Assembly: GCA_015680905.1 (NCBI GenBank)
Contig: CM027384.1
Location: forward strand, 67,091,001-67,155,000
DNA length: 64,000 nt
Source: Coptis chinensis
Lineage: Eukaryota; Streptophyta; Magnoliopsida; Ranunculales; Ranunculaceae
Direction: 5' to 3'
Part shown: positions 11,729-29,104 of the stretch, piece by piece
Layout: the number at the start of each line of letters is the position of its first letter
Numbering within the stretch: position 1 is the first letter of the stretch
Made by a program: the position numbers and the translations under genes
Notes under the pieces: model-generated
The model's input: the letters and a program-made list of their open reading frames with translations, nothing else
The model's database searches: none
Told to the model about the DNA's origin: nothing

Positions 11729-14700
11729 TACCCTCAACACTTGTATATGTTGGTAGGGACAGAAGAAGATCAAGAACCTATGGAAGCTGACTGCGAGGAA
11801 GAACAGATATTACAGCAAGTAGAAACATATATGGAGATTTCACTCCATGCATTAACAGGGAATGTGGGGCAGAATACCATACGAATCCCAGGTTTAATAA
11901 AAAAGAGACCCATTACTGTGTTAATAGACACCGGCAGCACACACAGTTTCCTAGACTCGGAAGTGGCTAGACAAGACAGGCTGGATGCAAGATTGAACCA
12001 ACAGCTCACATGTTAGTTACAGTTGCTAATGGTGAGAAGACTATTAGTAAAGCTATATGCCATAAATTGAAATGGGAGATGCAAGGACATTCTTTCGAAG
12101 ATGACATTAGAATACTGCCATTGGGTGGGTGTGACATGGCCTTAGGAGGTGACTGGCTGAAGCAGTGTGGAGATGTGATACTTAACCTTCAGAAGCTCCA
12201 ACTAACTTTTACAAGGGGAAGCCATAAGATAGTACTATGAGGAGGCCCAGAGGTTGCTTCTCTTAAAATGATTACCGCAAAGACCTTATCAAAATTTCTG
12301 AAAAAGAACACTCATGCTCTTGTGGGTCAAATATTTTCCATCACAGTTACTGCCATCAAGCCTGAAATTCCAGCTAAGGTAGTTCCTTTACTCCAAGAAT
12401 TTGATGATGTATTTCAAGAACCTCAAGGTCTTCCTCCTTCCAGAACATTAGACCACCATATCCCACTCAAAAATGATGCTGAACCCACCAACCAAAGACC
12501 GTACAAGCATCCTTACATTCAAAAGGCGGTTCTCGAATCATTAATGAAAGAAATGCTACAATCTGGATTGATTCAACCCAGTCATAGCCCATTTGCTTCG
12601 CCTGTGTTATTAGTTAAGAAAAAGGATGGGACATGGCGTTTTTGTGTGGATTATAGGAAGTTGAATGATATGACAGTGAAGGATAAGTTTCCCATGCCAG
12701 TTATAGATGAATTACTAGATGAGTTACATGGTGCTTGCATTTTTTCCAAATTAGACCTTCGATCAGGTTATCACCAGATTTTGGTACATCCAGAAGACAT
12801 CTACAAACAAAGATTCGAGAACTCATCAAGGCCACTACTTAATTTAAGGTGATGCCCTTTGGACTAACTAATGCTCCAGCTACATTCCAAGCCCTAATGA
12901 ATGAGATTTTCAGTCCTTTTCTAAGGAAGCAGGTATTAGTGTTCTTTGATGACATACTAGTATATAGTACCAGTTTGGACGAGCATTTACTCCATTTGAG
13001 ACAAGTTTTAGACACACTGAGGCAACATACACTCTATGCAAAGGCTTCTAAATGCACTTTTGCACAATCTCAATTAGAGTATTTGGGTCACTTAATCACA
13101 CCTGAAGGAGTAGCAGTTGATCCAGCCAAGATCGATGCCATGATCAATTGGCCAAAACCTACAACAATCAAAGGGTTAAGAGGCTTCCTAGGTTTAACAG
13201 GCTACTACAGGAGGTATGTCCAAGGATATGGCAACATCAGTCAACCTCTCACTGATATGCTAAAGAAGAATAATTTTAAATGGTCCTCCGCAGCAGAAAA
13301 GGCATTTGATGAACTGGAAAAGAGCAATGACTTCAACACCTGTTCTAGCACTCCCTGATTTCAAGCAAACCTTCATAGTGGAGACTGATGCATGTGCACG
13401 AGGAATTGGGGCTGTTTTAATGCAAGGAGGTTGTCCTATCGCTTTCTTTAGTAAGGCATTAGGTCCTAAAGCACTAGGTTTTTCTACCTATGAGAAAGAA
13501 CTCCTTGCAATTGTCATGGAAGTAACAAGATGGAGATCCTATCTACAAGGGCACCACTTTATAGTTCACACAGACTAGCAGAGTATCAAATTCTTTATGG
13601 AGCAAAGAATTACAACTCTCTTACAACAGAGGTGGCTTACCAAATTATTGGGCTTTGATTATGAAATAAGGTACAAAAAGGGGAAGGAAAACACCACAGC
13701 TGACGCACTTTCAAGAGTAGTGGAAGAACAAGGAGAATGTCATCTTATGACTGTGGTACAACCACAATGGATAACAGAAGTGTCCCTCAGTTATGCTCAA
13801 GACGCGACCCTCCAACAACTCATCTCTCAAATCATGATTGCACCAACAAGTTTCCCACTGTACTCTTATGATGCAGGTGTCCTCCGATACAAGGGTAAAC
13901 TTTATATTGGTAGTAACACTGCCTTACGGTCCAAGTTGTTAGCAACAATCCATTCTTCTGCTATAGGTGGTCATTCTGGTATTCAAGGAACTTATCTCAG
14001 AGCCAAGACCTACTTCTACTGGCCAGGTATGAAGAAAGATGTACTTCAATTTGTAACTACTTGTGATGTCTGTCAGAGGTGCAAGGGAGAACATAACTTT
14101 CCTGCCGGACTGCTTCAGCCATTGCCTATTCCAACGCATGCTTGGCAGCACATTAGTATGGACTTCATTGAAGGTTTACCCAAATCGGCAGGCAAAGATG
14201 TTATTTTAGTTGTAGTGGACAAATTCACCAAATATAGCCATTTCTTGGCTCTCAGTCATCCTTATCTTCGCTTCTTCGATTAGCTCTGATCTTCATGGAT
14301 CATATCTACAAACTCCATGGCCTTACCCAAACCATTATTTCTGACAGAGACAAGGTTTTCATCAGCTCTTTTTGGCAACATTTGTTCAAGGCATTGGGAA
14401 CTGAACTACATCTCAGCACAGCTTACCACCCTCAAACTGATGGACAAACTGAACGCACGAATGCCTGCTTGGAAGCTTATTTGAGATGCATGACTGGACA
14501 CATATCACAACAGTGGGTAAGGTGGCTCTCTTTCGCGGAATGGTGGTTCAACACTAACTTTCACACCAGCCTCAAGATGTCACCTTTCACAGCTTTATAT
14601 GGATACACTCCACCTCACCTCGCCATTCCCTGCACAATCACCACTTCTGTGGCAGCTGTAGAAGACTACCTCAAACAGAGGCAAACCATGGTGGACATGA

Positions 14701-15194
14701 TTAAAGATGGTTTAACTAAAGCTCAAGAACGTATGAAGCATTTTGCAGACAAAAAAAGAATCGAGAGATCGTTTTTGGTTGGTGATTGGGTCTATTTGAA
14801 GCTCCAACCCTACAGACAAACTTCCATCTCAATTCGCAGGAATTTGAAGCTTTCAGCCAAGTTTTATGGTCCATTTCAGGTGTCGGCAAGAGTTGGTGCA
14901 GTTGCTTACAAACTCCAATTACCACCAGAGTCAAGAATCCATCCAGTTTTCCATGTATCTCAACTCAAGAAGAAGCTAGGGTCCATTGTAGTGCCATCTC
15001 CTCAGCTCCCTCTCGTCGACCAGACAGGACAATTCAAAATGGAGCCCATAGCCCTCCTATCTCGTAGACTCATCCCAAGGAACAACCAAGGTGTAGCTCA
15101 GGTTCTTATCCAATGGTCTCATACCTCTCCAGATGATGCTACCTGGGAAGATTGGGCGAACATCACCACACACTATCCTCACTTTAATCCTTGA
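11729..15194 (+). pseudogene. Decayed Ty3 polyprotein (PR-RT-RH-IN-chromodomain)
   Basis: Aspartic protease block near 11925 (IDTGSTHSFLDS). The reverse transcriptase runs from about 12400, with WRFCVDYRKLN, the catalytic FFDDILVYS near 12940, and LGHLITPEGV. RNase H has TDACARGIGAVL near 13385 and KGKENTTADALSR near 13680. The integrase zinc finger ends with CDVCQRCK near 14065, and the core shows MDFIEGLP, DRDKVF and QTERTNACLE. A C-terminal chromodomain includes WEDWANI. Breaks: a frame change near 12815-12850, another near 13300-13360, a stop at 13576-13578 within the RNase H region, and loss of frame at about 14265-14295. It is dead. Confidence 0.88.
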
Positions 15195-15221
15195 GGACAA
15201 GGATTCTTAAGGAGACGGCAT

Positions 15222-15504
15222 TGTCATGTCCTATTATAAGGACATGCGAGTAATTACTTTAGTTATATAAGGGTAGGATAGTATTTCTAATAGAGTGAGA
15301 TGCAGTAGTAGTTGGACAAGTGTAACGCTAGTAAGAAAAGAAATCTCTTGTATTAAGGGAAGATGAATGTATGAAAAAGCAAAGAGGAGAAAAAAGAAAT
15401 AAAGGAGAATAGAAACGGCTCTAGTTTTCCAGGAAAACAGAGATAAATTTAAGTGTTTTGTTTCTGTTTAAGTTTTGTTTCCGTTTACTTATCAGAATAG
15501 AACA
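15222..15504 (+). repeat. 3' LTR of the Ty3 element
   Basis: It starts with TGTCATGTCC just after a purine-rich tract (AAGGAGACGG) and ends with AACA, giving TG...CA ends and a length of 283 bases. It lies 27 bases downstream of the integrase stop codon, as expected. No second LTR exists in the window, so the element's age cannot be read from LTR divergence. Immediately after the CA the KRR1 exon sequence resumes. Confidence 0.72.
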
Positions 15505-15743
15505 TGTTGCTGCCATGGGTTCATTCAGGGGTCTAAAACAGGTTCGAAGGATTGTGGAAGACTGCATGCAGAATAAATTGCACCCTATATTCCACATCAA
15601 GGTGGCTTGCCTTTTTATTTCTTATTTTAAATAAATAGTATGTACTATTCATTGTGTGATGGTTTACTCCATTCTGTGTATGTAGGTTCTGATGGTGAAG
15701 AGAGAGCTTGAAAAAAAATCCTGAACTGGCAGTTGAGAATTTC
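15505..15743 (+). pseudogene. Relic of a second KRR1 gene (exons 7-8)
   Basis: 15505-15601 matches KRR1 exon 7 ([22 protein letters not shown]). The intron (15602-15685) is closely similar to the intact KRR1 intron, and 15686-15743 matches the start of exon 8 (VLMVKREL). Retained intron sequence shows this was a genomic copy, not a processed one. A run of eight A's near 15713 has one base too many and shifts the frame. Some residues differ from the intact neighbour, so it is an older paralogue. Its upstream exons are absent, replaced by the Ty3 element. Confidence 0.87.
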
Positions 15744-16266
15744 ATACACAGTATAGCCCTTGTGGCAAATCTGCAGATCTAGCCATCCAACTGCACAGTT
15801 GACCCTATATAGTTATCGTCCCTTTGTCACCATTCAATTGTTGTGGTGCCTGACTATCTCTTATGTGGTTGATATCAAAACTCATAGGCCAGGAATGAAG
15901 AAGAAACAGTTATGAAATCTTGATTTTTACTGAACTACGACTACTTCCTATGTGTATTTGTACATCCAAACATGGTCTACCATCCAAACCATAAACTCAG
16001 CCAAAGAATGTGATGGTGTTAATTGTTTAGAGGATGTGGAATTGAAATTTCAACGAACAGTCTGTAACTTCTAGTCCGAACGAACTCAATTCAACAAAGT
16101 GATTAATTTGACAATTAAAAGTTTAAAACTAACTAATCGTGGGTGCCCCATATCGTGGGTGCTCGTATAACTTGAGGGGTGTCGGCAAATAAACTATTTT
16201 GCAAATAAATTTTTTTGCAATAACCAGAAGGCAGTTAAAAACCCTAGTCCAGAAAAGAAGAAAAAA
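15744..16266. other. Spacer and KRR1 promoter region
   Basis: No gene recognised. It lies between the KRR1 relic and the intact KRR1 start codon, so it should contain the KRR1 promoter and 5'UTR. I see no clear TATA box. Confidence 0.45.
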
Positions 16267-21060
<4,794 letters not shown>

Positions 21061-22507
21061 TTCTCCAATATTACTATTGAGTACTGATGTTTGGCCAAGA
21101 CACACAGAACCAGCGCAGCAAGCTGTCTGAATTTGATGCATCTTTCGCTCCAGATACTTGGAAAATCAAAAATTTTGTTTAAATTTTGAACTTCATGACA
21201 AAATTACTGCCTATGCTAGCATTTGTCATCACTGTTCTGACTCTGTTGATTGGAAATGTTAATAAATCTTAGATTAGTAGAAGTTTGTTAAATCTGGTGG
21301 AGGATTTCACTCTTTTGTTAACTCCTCTGACATGTAGCAGAGTGTGCTCCCCTAACAAATCTTTGTAATCGCGACTACAACCAAAGACAGCAAAAAAGAA
21401 CAAAATAAAAAGAAGAAGAATGTGTATCTGACTGCCTGTGTATTTCAATCTTTGAAGAGTCTTAATTATTTTGGTTTGATGGGCGATCCTTTTTGGTGCA
21501 GATTAGTGGAGGAACTTTCCAGTTGTACAAGGTCCAAAAAATTACCTCGTCTAGTAGCACTAAAACCAGTCTCTTTGGTCCCGCTGGATATTGGGGATTG
21601 TAGGCTTCAAATCAGACGTGCTGGTCAGGTTTCAAGCATGGCCCAAAATATTTCCGAATCTCGCTGATATATCCCCCGATACATATATGGTTGAACCCCT
21701 TTTTTTCCAAGATATAGATAGAAGCCCGATATAATCGAAATTTCGAGATAATTGATATTGCCTTTTTAACCAATTGTTAATAATTTAATATTGAAATTTT
21801 CGAAATAACCGATATATCCGAGATATAAAAAGAAAAGTCACCAAAAAAAAGAAAAAAATCGTTCTATAATTTTGGGCCTTGGTTTCAAGTACCCCCACAT
21901 GGTTTAGATAGAAATCGAATTGCCTAAAAAAAAGAAAAAAAAAAATCGTTTTAATGCTTTGCCATTTAATGCTTTGCTTTTTGATAAATTGATAGCTGGA
22001 AATGGTGCAAGTCTATAGATAGATATGCTCATTACTATTCTCACATAATGTAATATTCCATCATTCCATATTTCCACCTCTACTTTTTCATCATAAAGCC
22101 CACTTTACCACATTTTCAGCTTTGGATTCTTGTTTCCATTATTATCCAACTATCCAAAGCATATTTTCCTAGTGAAAAAAATTCAAGTACACATTCTTCT
22201 CTATCATCTCTAGGGCAAACCAATAAGAGAGGAGGCCCAGGAGGGTTCAGCTGTTTTTTAGCAACACACTAGAACTACAGACAAAATAGAGTAAGAAGGT
22301 GCTGCAGCAAGACAATATTTTTATACTTGTCAGAAGAAACCAGACAGCTCAGAATCATGATTTCTGTCTGCTCTTATCTTCTTTCTTCAACTGTCTTGTA
22401 GCTAAACACCCAAATGCTATTCCCATTTCCTCTCCCCTTCTTCTTTCTTATTAATTCCCCATACCCACTCTTGTTTCAGTAAAAAAAAAAAAAAAAAATA
22501 GTCTAGA
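21061..22507. other. KRR1 3' flank and spacer
   Basis: No gene recognised. It probably holds the KRR1 3'UTR and the upstream region of the DUF630/632 gene. Around 21650-21840 there is a degraded GATAT-rich stretch (CCGATATA, CGAAATT words) that resembles the interior of the MITE family but lacks its GTACAAAATATC ends. A run of 17 A's (about 22482-22498) precedes the next start codon by about 10 bases. Confidence 0.45.
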
Positions 22508-23275
22508 ATGGGTTGTGTAGCATCAAGAAGAATAAATAAGGAAGAAAGAGTACAGATATGTAAGGAAAGAAAACGGTTGATGAAACAGTTATTGGTACTT
22601 AGAAGTCAGTTTGCTGCAGCTCAAATGTGTTATTTACAGTCATTAAAGAACACTGGCGTTACACTTCGTCAGTTTACTGATTCTGAAACATTAGACCTTG
22701 CTGATATATTACTACCACCTTCTTCTTCTTCTTCTTCTACACTTATAACTTTACCTCCCCCTCCTCCCCCACTTCCTCCTTTTAGCCCCGATCATGAAGA
22801 GGACGATGGGGGAGGTGGAAATGAGGTTACTGATGAAGAAGAGGGGGATGGTGTCATTTTGACACCGCCCCCACTTCCTCCAAGCTTAGATTGGGACATT
22901 ATGGATTCTAATAGCTCCCAAGAACAAGTTATTGAGGAGGAAGATTGGGCGGAGACAAATACGGAGTTCGAGAAGGAGGACAGCGAGAAGGAGAAGATTG
23001 TTACTGACATTGTGCTTAAGCCTCTTTTTATGAAGGCATTGGGGGATGATGATTATGTAATGGTGAGTTCGGGTTCGAGTAATGTGGCTGCTGATACTGC
23101 TTTAGTTATTCCAAGTAGTAGGAAGGAGAAGACCCTTGCTGGGATTATTAGAGATATTGATGATTATTTTTTAAAAGCTTCGGCGTCGGGGAGGAATGTG
23201 ATTCTGCTTTTGGATATCAATAGGAATGGTGACTCTCTTTATCAGAATTTCGGAGAAAGCATGAGTAAGAACTGA
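22508..23275 (+). pseudogene. DUF630/DUF632 gene, first exon only (truncated)
   Basis: The frame begins MGCVASRRINKEERVQICKE, with Gly2 for N-myristoylation and Cys3 for palmitoylation. This is the DUF630 N-terminus (about residues 1-60) of plant DUF630/DUF632 proteins such as the ROLLED AND ERECT LEAF 2 relatives. Proline-rich and acidic stretches follow. From about residue 213 it reads TLAGIIRDIDDYFLKASA and LLLDINRNGDSLYQNF, the very start of DUF632. A strong donor (ATGA|GTAAGA, GT at 23265) would end exon 1 at 23264. Without splicing the frame stops at 23275. The remaining DUF632 exons are not found anywhere downstream; copy B of the duplication begins 133 bases later. The gene therefore looks cut off by rearrangement. 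Confidence 0.78.
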
Positions 23276-23792
23276 TTAGTAGTTTGTTGTGTAATATGTT
23301 TGTTACCTGATTAGTATTACTAGCATTTGTTAACAAAACCAAACAAACAACAATGTAGCTACATTCACTGTTTTTTTAATGTAGTTATTGAGGTTGCGAA
23401 GTTCGATAACAGTCCCTTTCTTCGTTACCCTTCTTAGATTAACTCCAAGTTCATAAACATCAATGATCAATGCTACATTCTTAAAATGTCTTAGAAATGG
23501 TTGCCTACAAAAAGTCTCAATCAAGTTATATATGGACGGTTCAGATTGATTATGAATTCTAGCACGTGCATTATGAAAATCATGTGTGGTATTTTGAAGA
23601 AGCGTTGAATGAACAAAATATAAAAGAATGAAAAGAATAAGGTGGCGTAGGGTGGTCCATAAAGCAATACCACTTCTGCTAAACAAAGGAAAGGCAAAAC
23701 CAAAGTTAACCAAAGATTTCAATTCATCTTAGCTTTACATTCAAGTTTATCATCACTCAAAACAGTAAAGTTCTTCAACAATTTTTTCATAC

Positions 23793-25166
23793 ATGGAGAA
23801 TTCAGGAAGGCAATCAGAGCTGATGAAGCCCATAATTCTCAAAGCTGGTATACCCTTAGCACTTTCTTTAGCTGGTTTTTTGTATTCTATGATCACATCT
23901 AGGAAAAAGTTACATGTAGGAAGAGCAACAGAAGAAGGCCATCAGGTAAGTCAAAATGATGAAACTGAAGCTCAAGATGACAATAGAGATCACAATAGCA
24001 CTCAAGGCCTTAATTCGACGTCTTTATTAGCTTGTACAGAAGGAGGAGTACATATGGGAAATATTCAGACAAAGGATTCATATATAAGCTTGCAAATTCG
24101 ATATAGACCTGAAACGGAGGAAGAGATATTAGGCCTAATGAAGCAGGTAAAGGCTCTTCAAGATAAGGAACAGGAACTCGAGAGAAGGTTTGTATCTTTC
24201 TGCGGGTTTATAAAAGAGCAGGAATTGGCTCTTACAAAACTTCAAAATCTGTTGGTTTTAAAACAAGCTCATCTTGATTTCCTGGGTATGACAATTGAGT
24301 CCAGGGAAGCTGAGAGACGAAAGTTCGAGTTGATGATAGTTGAGTACCTAAGAGTTTTAAAGCAACTTGAATCTGCAAGATTAGATAATGGAATGCTCCA
24401 AAAGAAAGCAAAGAAGCTCAGAAAGTATTCCAACATTGTCCTTCGACAGGCTTCAATGTTGCAAGCTAGAGAAGCTGAGATTTCGACAAGTCATGAGGAG
24501 TTGCAGGGTAAGACACAAGTGATCGTAGAACTGAACGATAGAATTATGGTACTGGAAATTTTAGTAGACAAGTATCAACAGGAGAAGAAAGAATTGGCTG
24601 AGAAACTAGAGTTGGCCGAAACCTCTGCTTCATCTGTCTCAAAGGTTTGAAAATCTTTCTTATCTCTCAAGGAAGGCACCCTTATCCTTTCTTTCCTTGT
24701 ACTTAATGGTTTCTTATTTCCATTTTTGCAGAAGGAATCAGAAGACACTGGTGTCTATGTTCATGACCAACTCATCACTGAATTAGAACAACTGCAAAAG
24801 GATCGCGAGCTGAGGCTGAAGAATTAGTATATTTTACGATGGATCAATGCATGCTTCAGACATGAACTAACGAGAAATCAAGAAGAAGAACATGAACATG
24901 AACATGAAGAGAGGGACGACAGTATTGTACTGGAAGATGAAGTAAAACATGGAATTCTAAGATACAATTCAGATCCTTCATCAACGATAGCAGACCAGGA
25001 TGAATCTCGCGCATTAATAATGACCACTAGCCATAAGAAACCAAAGTTACTTGGCAAGCTCAGAAGATGGGTCAGAGGGAGTGAAGCCTGCAGGAGATCA
25101 TGGCAACACGAACATTTATATGTCAAAATTCGGTCTGTTTCACACGGGCGGCTAAGCAGCATATAA
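23793..25166 (+). pseudogene. CHUP1-like gene copy B, frameshifted
   Basis: Exon 1 (23793-24644) is open and encodes 284 residues; it lacks four residues present in copy A. Exon 2 starts at 24732. One C is missing at about 24806 relative to copy A, so the frame reads DRELRLKN and stops at 24825-24827. An extra T near 24834 would restore the original frame. The two indels bracket the start of the family signature, so a predicted product of 315 residues lacks EELVYLRWINACFRHEL and the basic tail. The original stop codon position is still present at 25164-25166. Assembly or sequencing error cannot be excluded, but two compensating indels only ~28 bases apart argue for a real change or a local misread. 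Confidence 0.8.
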
Positions 25167-25247
25167 ATGCAAGGAAATCCTGTTCGAGTGCATAAGTCTG
25201 CCAACACACTTTCACCAACCTATTCATAAAGAATTGATCCATGCCTA

Positions 25248-25651
25248 GTACAAAATATCAGGATATGGGTATTTATCGATATTTAATTTCTGGATATGTA
25301 TCGTGGATATATCCACCTCTTTGGGGATATTTGATATTGTTTCACATGCAAATATCGTGGATATATCCAAAATATCGACAAATATCGTAGATATTGTGGA
25401 TATTTATTGATATATTATGATACATTATTTATATTTATTTGAAATATAATGGTAAATATTAAATAAAATTGTTATATATACAAAATATCGCCAAATATCC
25501 ATAAATATCACAAATATCGCAAATATTATCGAAATATAATTGATATTTGCAGTCGTATATATCTCTAAACATATCGTGATATTTAAATATCTTTTTTCTG
25601 AAATATGGATAGATATCCCTAAATATCGCGATATATCGGGATATTTTGTAC
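25248..25651 (+). mobile_element. GTACAAAATATC-ended MITE, copy 2
   Basis: 404 bp flanked by TA, carried by duplication copy B. It is nearly identical to copy 1 at 9303. The apparent minus-strand frame across it is only a by-product of the AT-rich repeat. Confidence 0.82.
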
Positions 25652-28600
25652 TATGGATCCATGTACTCGACCATCCCAACTACTATAAATCATACTTTTT
25701 AATGAATTAACGAGAAACGCTAATTTAACACACGTAATTCATTTGCTTAGATCAAGTCCAATGTAGGGTCGCTCTAATGGGTTCTTAAAAGGTGCCGCCT
25801 TTTAGCAGGCCCAGCCATATTTAGCAGCCCAAAATCAAAAAACCATTGCAATCACATTTTTTAGCAATTCGGACGGCCATTGAAACTTTGCCGTGCAGGT
25901 CGAGCCATATTTAGCAACCTAAAATCAAAAAACCATTCCAATCACATTTTTTAGCAGTTCGGGATACGCATAAACTATTAAAAACTCATTGCCTTTCTTT
26001 CGTTAAATTGCAACAAACGAAAGAAACTATGTCGTCTGTATAGGGCAGTTACTAAAAACGTGAATTTCTTTCTCTTCTCCATTTCTCTCTTCTCTCTCTC
26101 GTCTCTTCCCTCTCAATCTCGCGGCATCCTCTCTCTCACCTCAATTTCTGTTAGATTATTTTGATATACATTCACCAAGTATGAATTATTACAATTTTGA
26201 AATTCGATTTTATTGAGTTTATTTTGATTGATTGTGACTTATTTTGATTAGTTTAATGTTGAATTAGAACGTTAAATTGTTTGTTGAATTAGAATGTTGG
26301 AATTGATGTTTTAGAATGTTAGTTTGAAATTGTGCATTTTGTTTAAATTAAAGTTATAAAAATGATATTGTTGATTGAATTGCAGGTGCCACACAAAATG
26401 AGTAACAAGGGTAAATGATTTTTCGGTCGAAAATCAGTTAGTAGATTGACACAAAAGTCAACGTCAGCGCTAAACGTCGATGAGGATGAAAACGTCGATG
26501 AAGTCTATAATTTGCAAAACCCTCCAGTAATTGAATTTCCGGACCCAGTCGATCCACTAACACATGTTAAATTGGCTAGAAACCCGAAAACTCACATATC
26601 TCATCGTGTAAATATGGTAAGCATTTGATCATTAAATTTGATTTCTTTAACATCATAATTTGTATTTTCTTTAATTTTAATGAATAAATATTTTAAATAA
26701 ATATTTAGGGAGGGGGGAGATGAAATTGCGGTGTTGTTGGGCATCCGTGAACAATTGGTGGAAGATAATGGTTGCCAAAGGAGATTGTTTTGAAGGCATA
26801 AGAAATGAAATTTTACAATCTTTGTTTGGGTCATTGTTTCGATGTGGTTATCAAAACGCCGACCGCTGTTTGATATACGTTTTGATCGAGCGGTGGTGGG
26901 ACATAACTCACACTTTCCACTGTCCACAAAGTGAGATAAGCATCACTCCAATGGATATTACTATGCTCACGGGAATGAGCGTAGGAAGGGAAAAGGTCGG
27001 TTCGCGACTTTTGATTATGCACAACAAAAATGGTCGAATATAAGGCCGGAGCATTGGGCTAAAGGGGTATCAAACCCTCCTTTTTGTGAATGAGTTCATG
27101 GAGAAGACGAAAGAGAGTGACGAAGGTTGGTGCCTGACAGGTACAGATTGAGAGAGATATTTGAGAACATTCTATTTTTACTTAATCACGCAGTGTTTCT
27201 TCCCCACGGGTGATAGTTCACTGAGATTATGTTAGATAGAGTGTTTGGTTTGGTTAGATTACATGCATCAATATGATTGGGGTGGTGCTATGTTTGGAGT
27301 TTTGATTTACGCATTGGATCAAGCGTGCCGAGTCACAGCTAATGTTGCTGATGGTCAATGTGGTGGCTTCACCCCTATTTTACAAGTAAGTTTTAAATTT
27401 ATAGTATTATAACTTTATGATAGTATTATAATTTTTAAATTACGTACAAGTTTGATTTTGATATTTGTTTTTATGAAAGTATTGGTGGCATGAGTGTGTA
27501 CCTGCCATGGCTCCTCTTCTTAGACCGAACATAGACCGTGATATCGTCCCACGGATAAGATTGTTGAACTGGTCAAGGACGCCACAACATTTACTTAGAT
27601 CGTAACCAACTCGAGACTAGGTCGGCATTGGCGACACAGTGGACACCATGGTTTCATACTCGATATATGGAATTAAATATTGATATGATGATGTGGAGGG
27701 AGATACCATGGATGATGTTTGGTTACATGAGGCGATTCACCGTGTACGTCATTCGTATAATCTTACAATGTGCCGAATCGTCTTTGAGTTTGGAGGTATC
27801 ATCGTGTGGTACCTGGGCGATAGGTGTTGGCACCAAATCGTTGGGACACCTTTCATACCACACCTTCCTCCGGAGAATATGTACCCATTGGGAAGAGTCA
27901 GTCAGTGGAGGTCCTATCTTAGAATGCATGAAGACTTGTGGCCACAAGCTTCTCTATATTTAGATGTGAATGGTGACTACGATAGCTATTGGGATCGTGT
28001 CTCAAGGGGTCCTATATTGTCTGCTAACATGTACAGAGCTGCTAATATGGACTTTGTAGGACATAAGGCTATTAGAAGTGATTTGCGTTTCCCACACCTT
28101 GCTGAGTCTTACTCTTCATCTCAAGGTCCTTACGAGTCTTTTGTTCAAGCTCCTTCCGATCCAGATAACACATGGAGCTATGAGATAGTTACACCTCAGG
28201 GAATGTATGTCGCCATACCTATACCTCATGTTGATTAAAGTTATCTTCCGAACCTTGTCCCGGATTTTGACACTCTAGATGAGGTTAGTAATTGGTTTAT
28301 ATTTTGAAACTTGAATTATATTTGGTTTATAGTGATGATTTTTCTTAAAGTTATTGATTTTTTTGTAAGCTACACTTAGAGTGCGATATGCCAAGTCGCA
28401 GCTAATAATGTATGGGATGTGCGATTCGTTTATGACTACAACCGACAAATACTATCATTATTTGGTGGCTGAGTGAGAAAAGAAGAAAAGGACACATGAT
28501 AAAGTCGCGGAGTTAGAAGCGCAGGTGCTAGAAATAACTTTGAGACTAAAGAAAGTTTCAGAAAGTTTTGGGTCTCGATGACGTGGCAAGGCGATTTTGT

Positions 28601-29104
28601 GTGCGACTAAAGAAAGGAGTGGGTCAACAAAACTATAGGTTCCCTCCTTTTTCTGGTAAGTTTCAAAAGGTGAGTACACAACCTTATCTGTTTCCTTCAT
28701 CCTTCTTTACCTCTTTTAGCAAGTTTCTCCTTGTTCTTCATCTTGTTCTTTTGGGTTAAGAGTGATTCTAACTACTGGATTACCATAGTGAGTCATGCTT
28801 AATCCTTTATAACTTTGTGAAGAGCACCTACTCCCTACATGCGAAACTCTAAGCTTTGACATGATTCTCTTCTTCTAGCGAAGTTGAGGTCCACTTTCAA
28901 ACTTTTAGTTTCAAATCTAGCAAGAGTAAGATTAAACATGGCTCCTCAGCTCAAGATAAAACTTGGAGTTAGCTGTTCTCAAACACAACCACAAACTTTT
29001 CCAGTGGTCAACTAGACTAGATCGAAACAGACATGGATCTAGATGTGATTGATGTACCATAAGACATCCTTGAAGAGGGTTGTGAAAAGTGGAGAGAGCA
29101 CTTA

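Larger units (their letters stand above)
11729..15504 (+). mobile_element. Ty3 chromovirus, 5'-truncated, with 3' LTR
   Basis: The element starts abruptly in the linker between gag and protease, so the 5' LTR, primer binding site and gag are missing. Protease, reverse transcriptase, RNase H, integrase and a chromodomain follow in the order typical of Ty3 chromoviruses. The 3' LTR is 15222-15504. The right end lies within exon 7 of a second KRR1 copy. The left end abuts copy A of the segmental duplication. The missing 5' part and the abrupt junction indicate a deletion or recombination after insertion. Confidence 0.88.
23408..27682. repeat. Segmental duplication, copy B (4.28 kb)
   Basis: Near-identical partner of 7468-11728. 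Here the MULE continues past the right boundary to a matching right terminal region at 35219, so this is probably the older location. On the left it abuts the truncated DUF630/632 gene. Confidence 0.93.
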
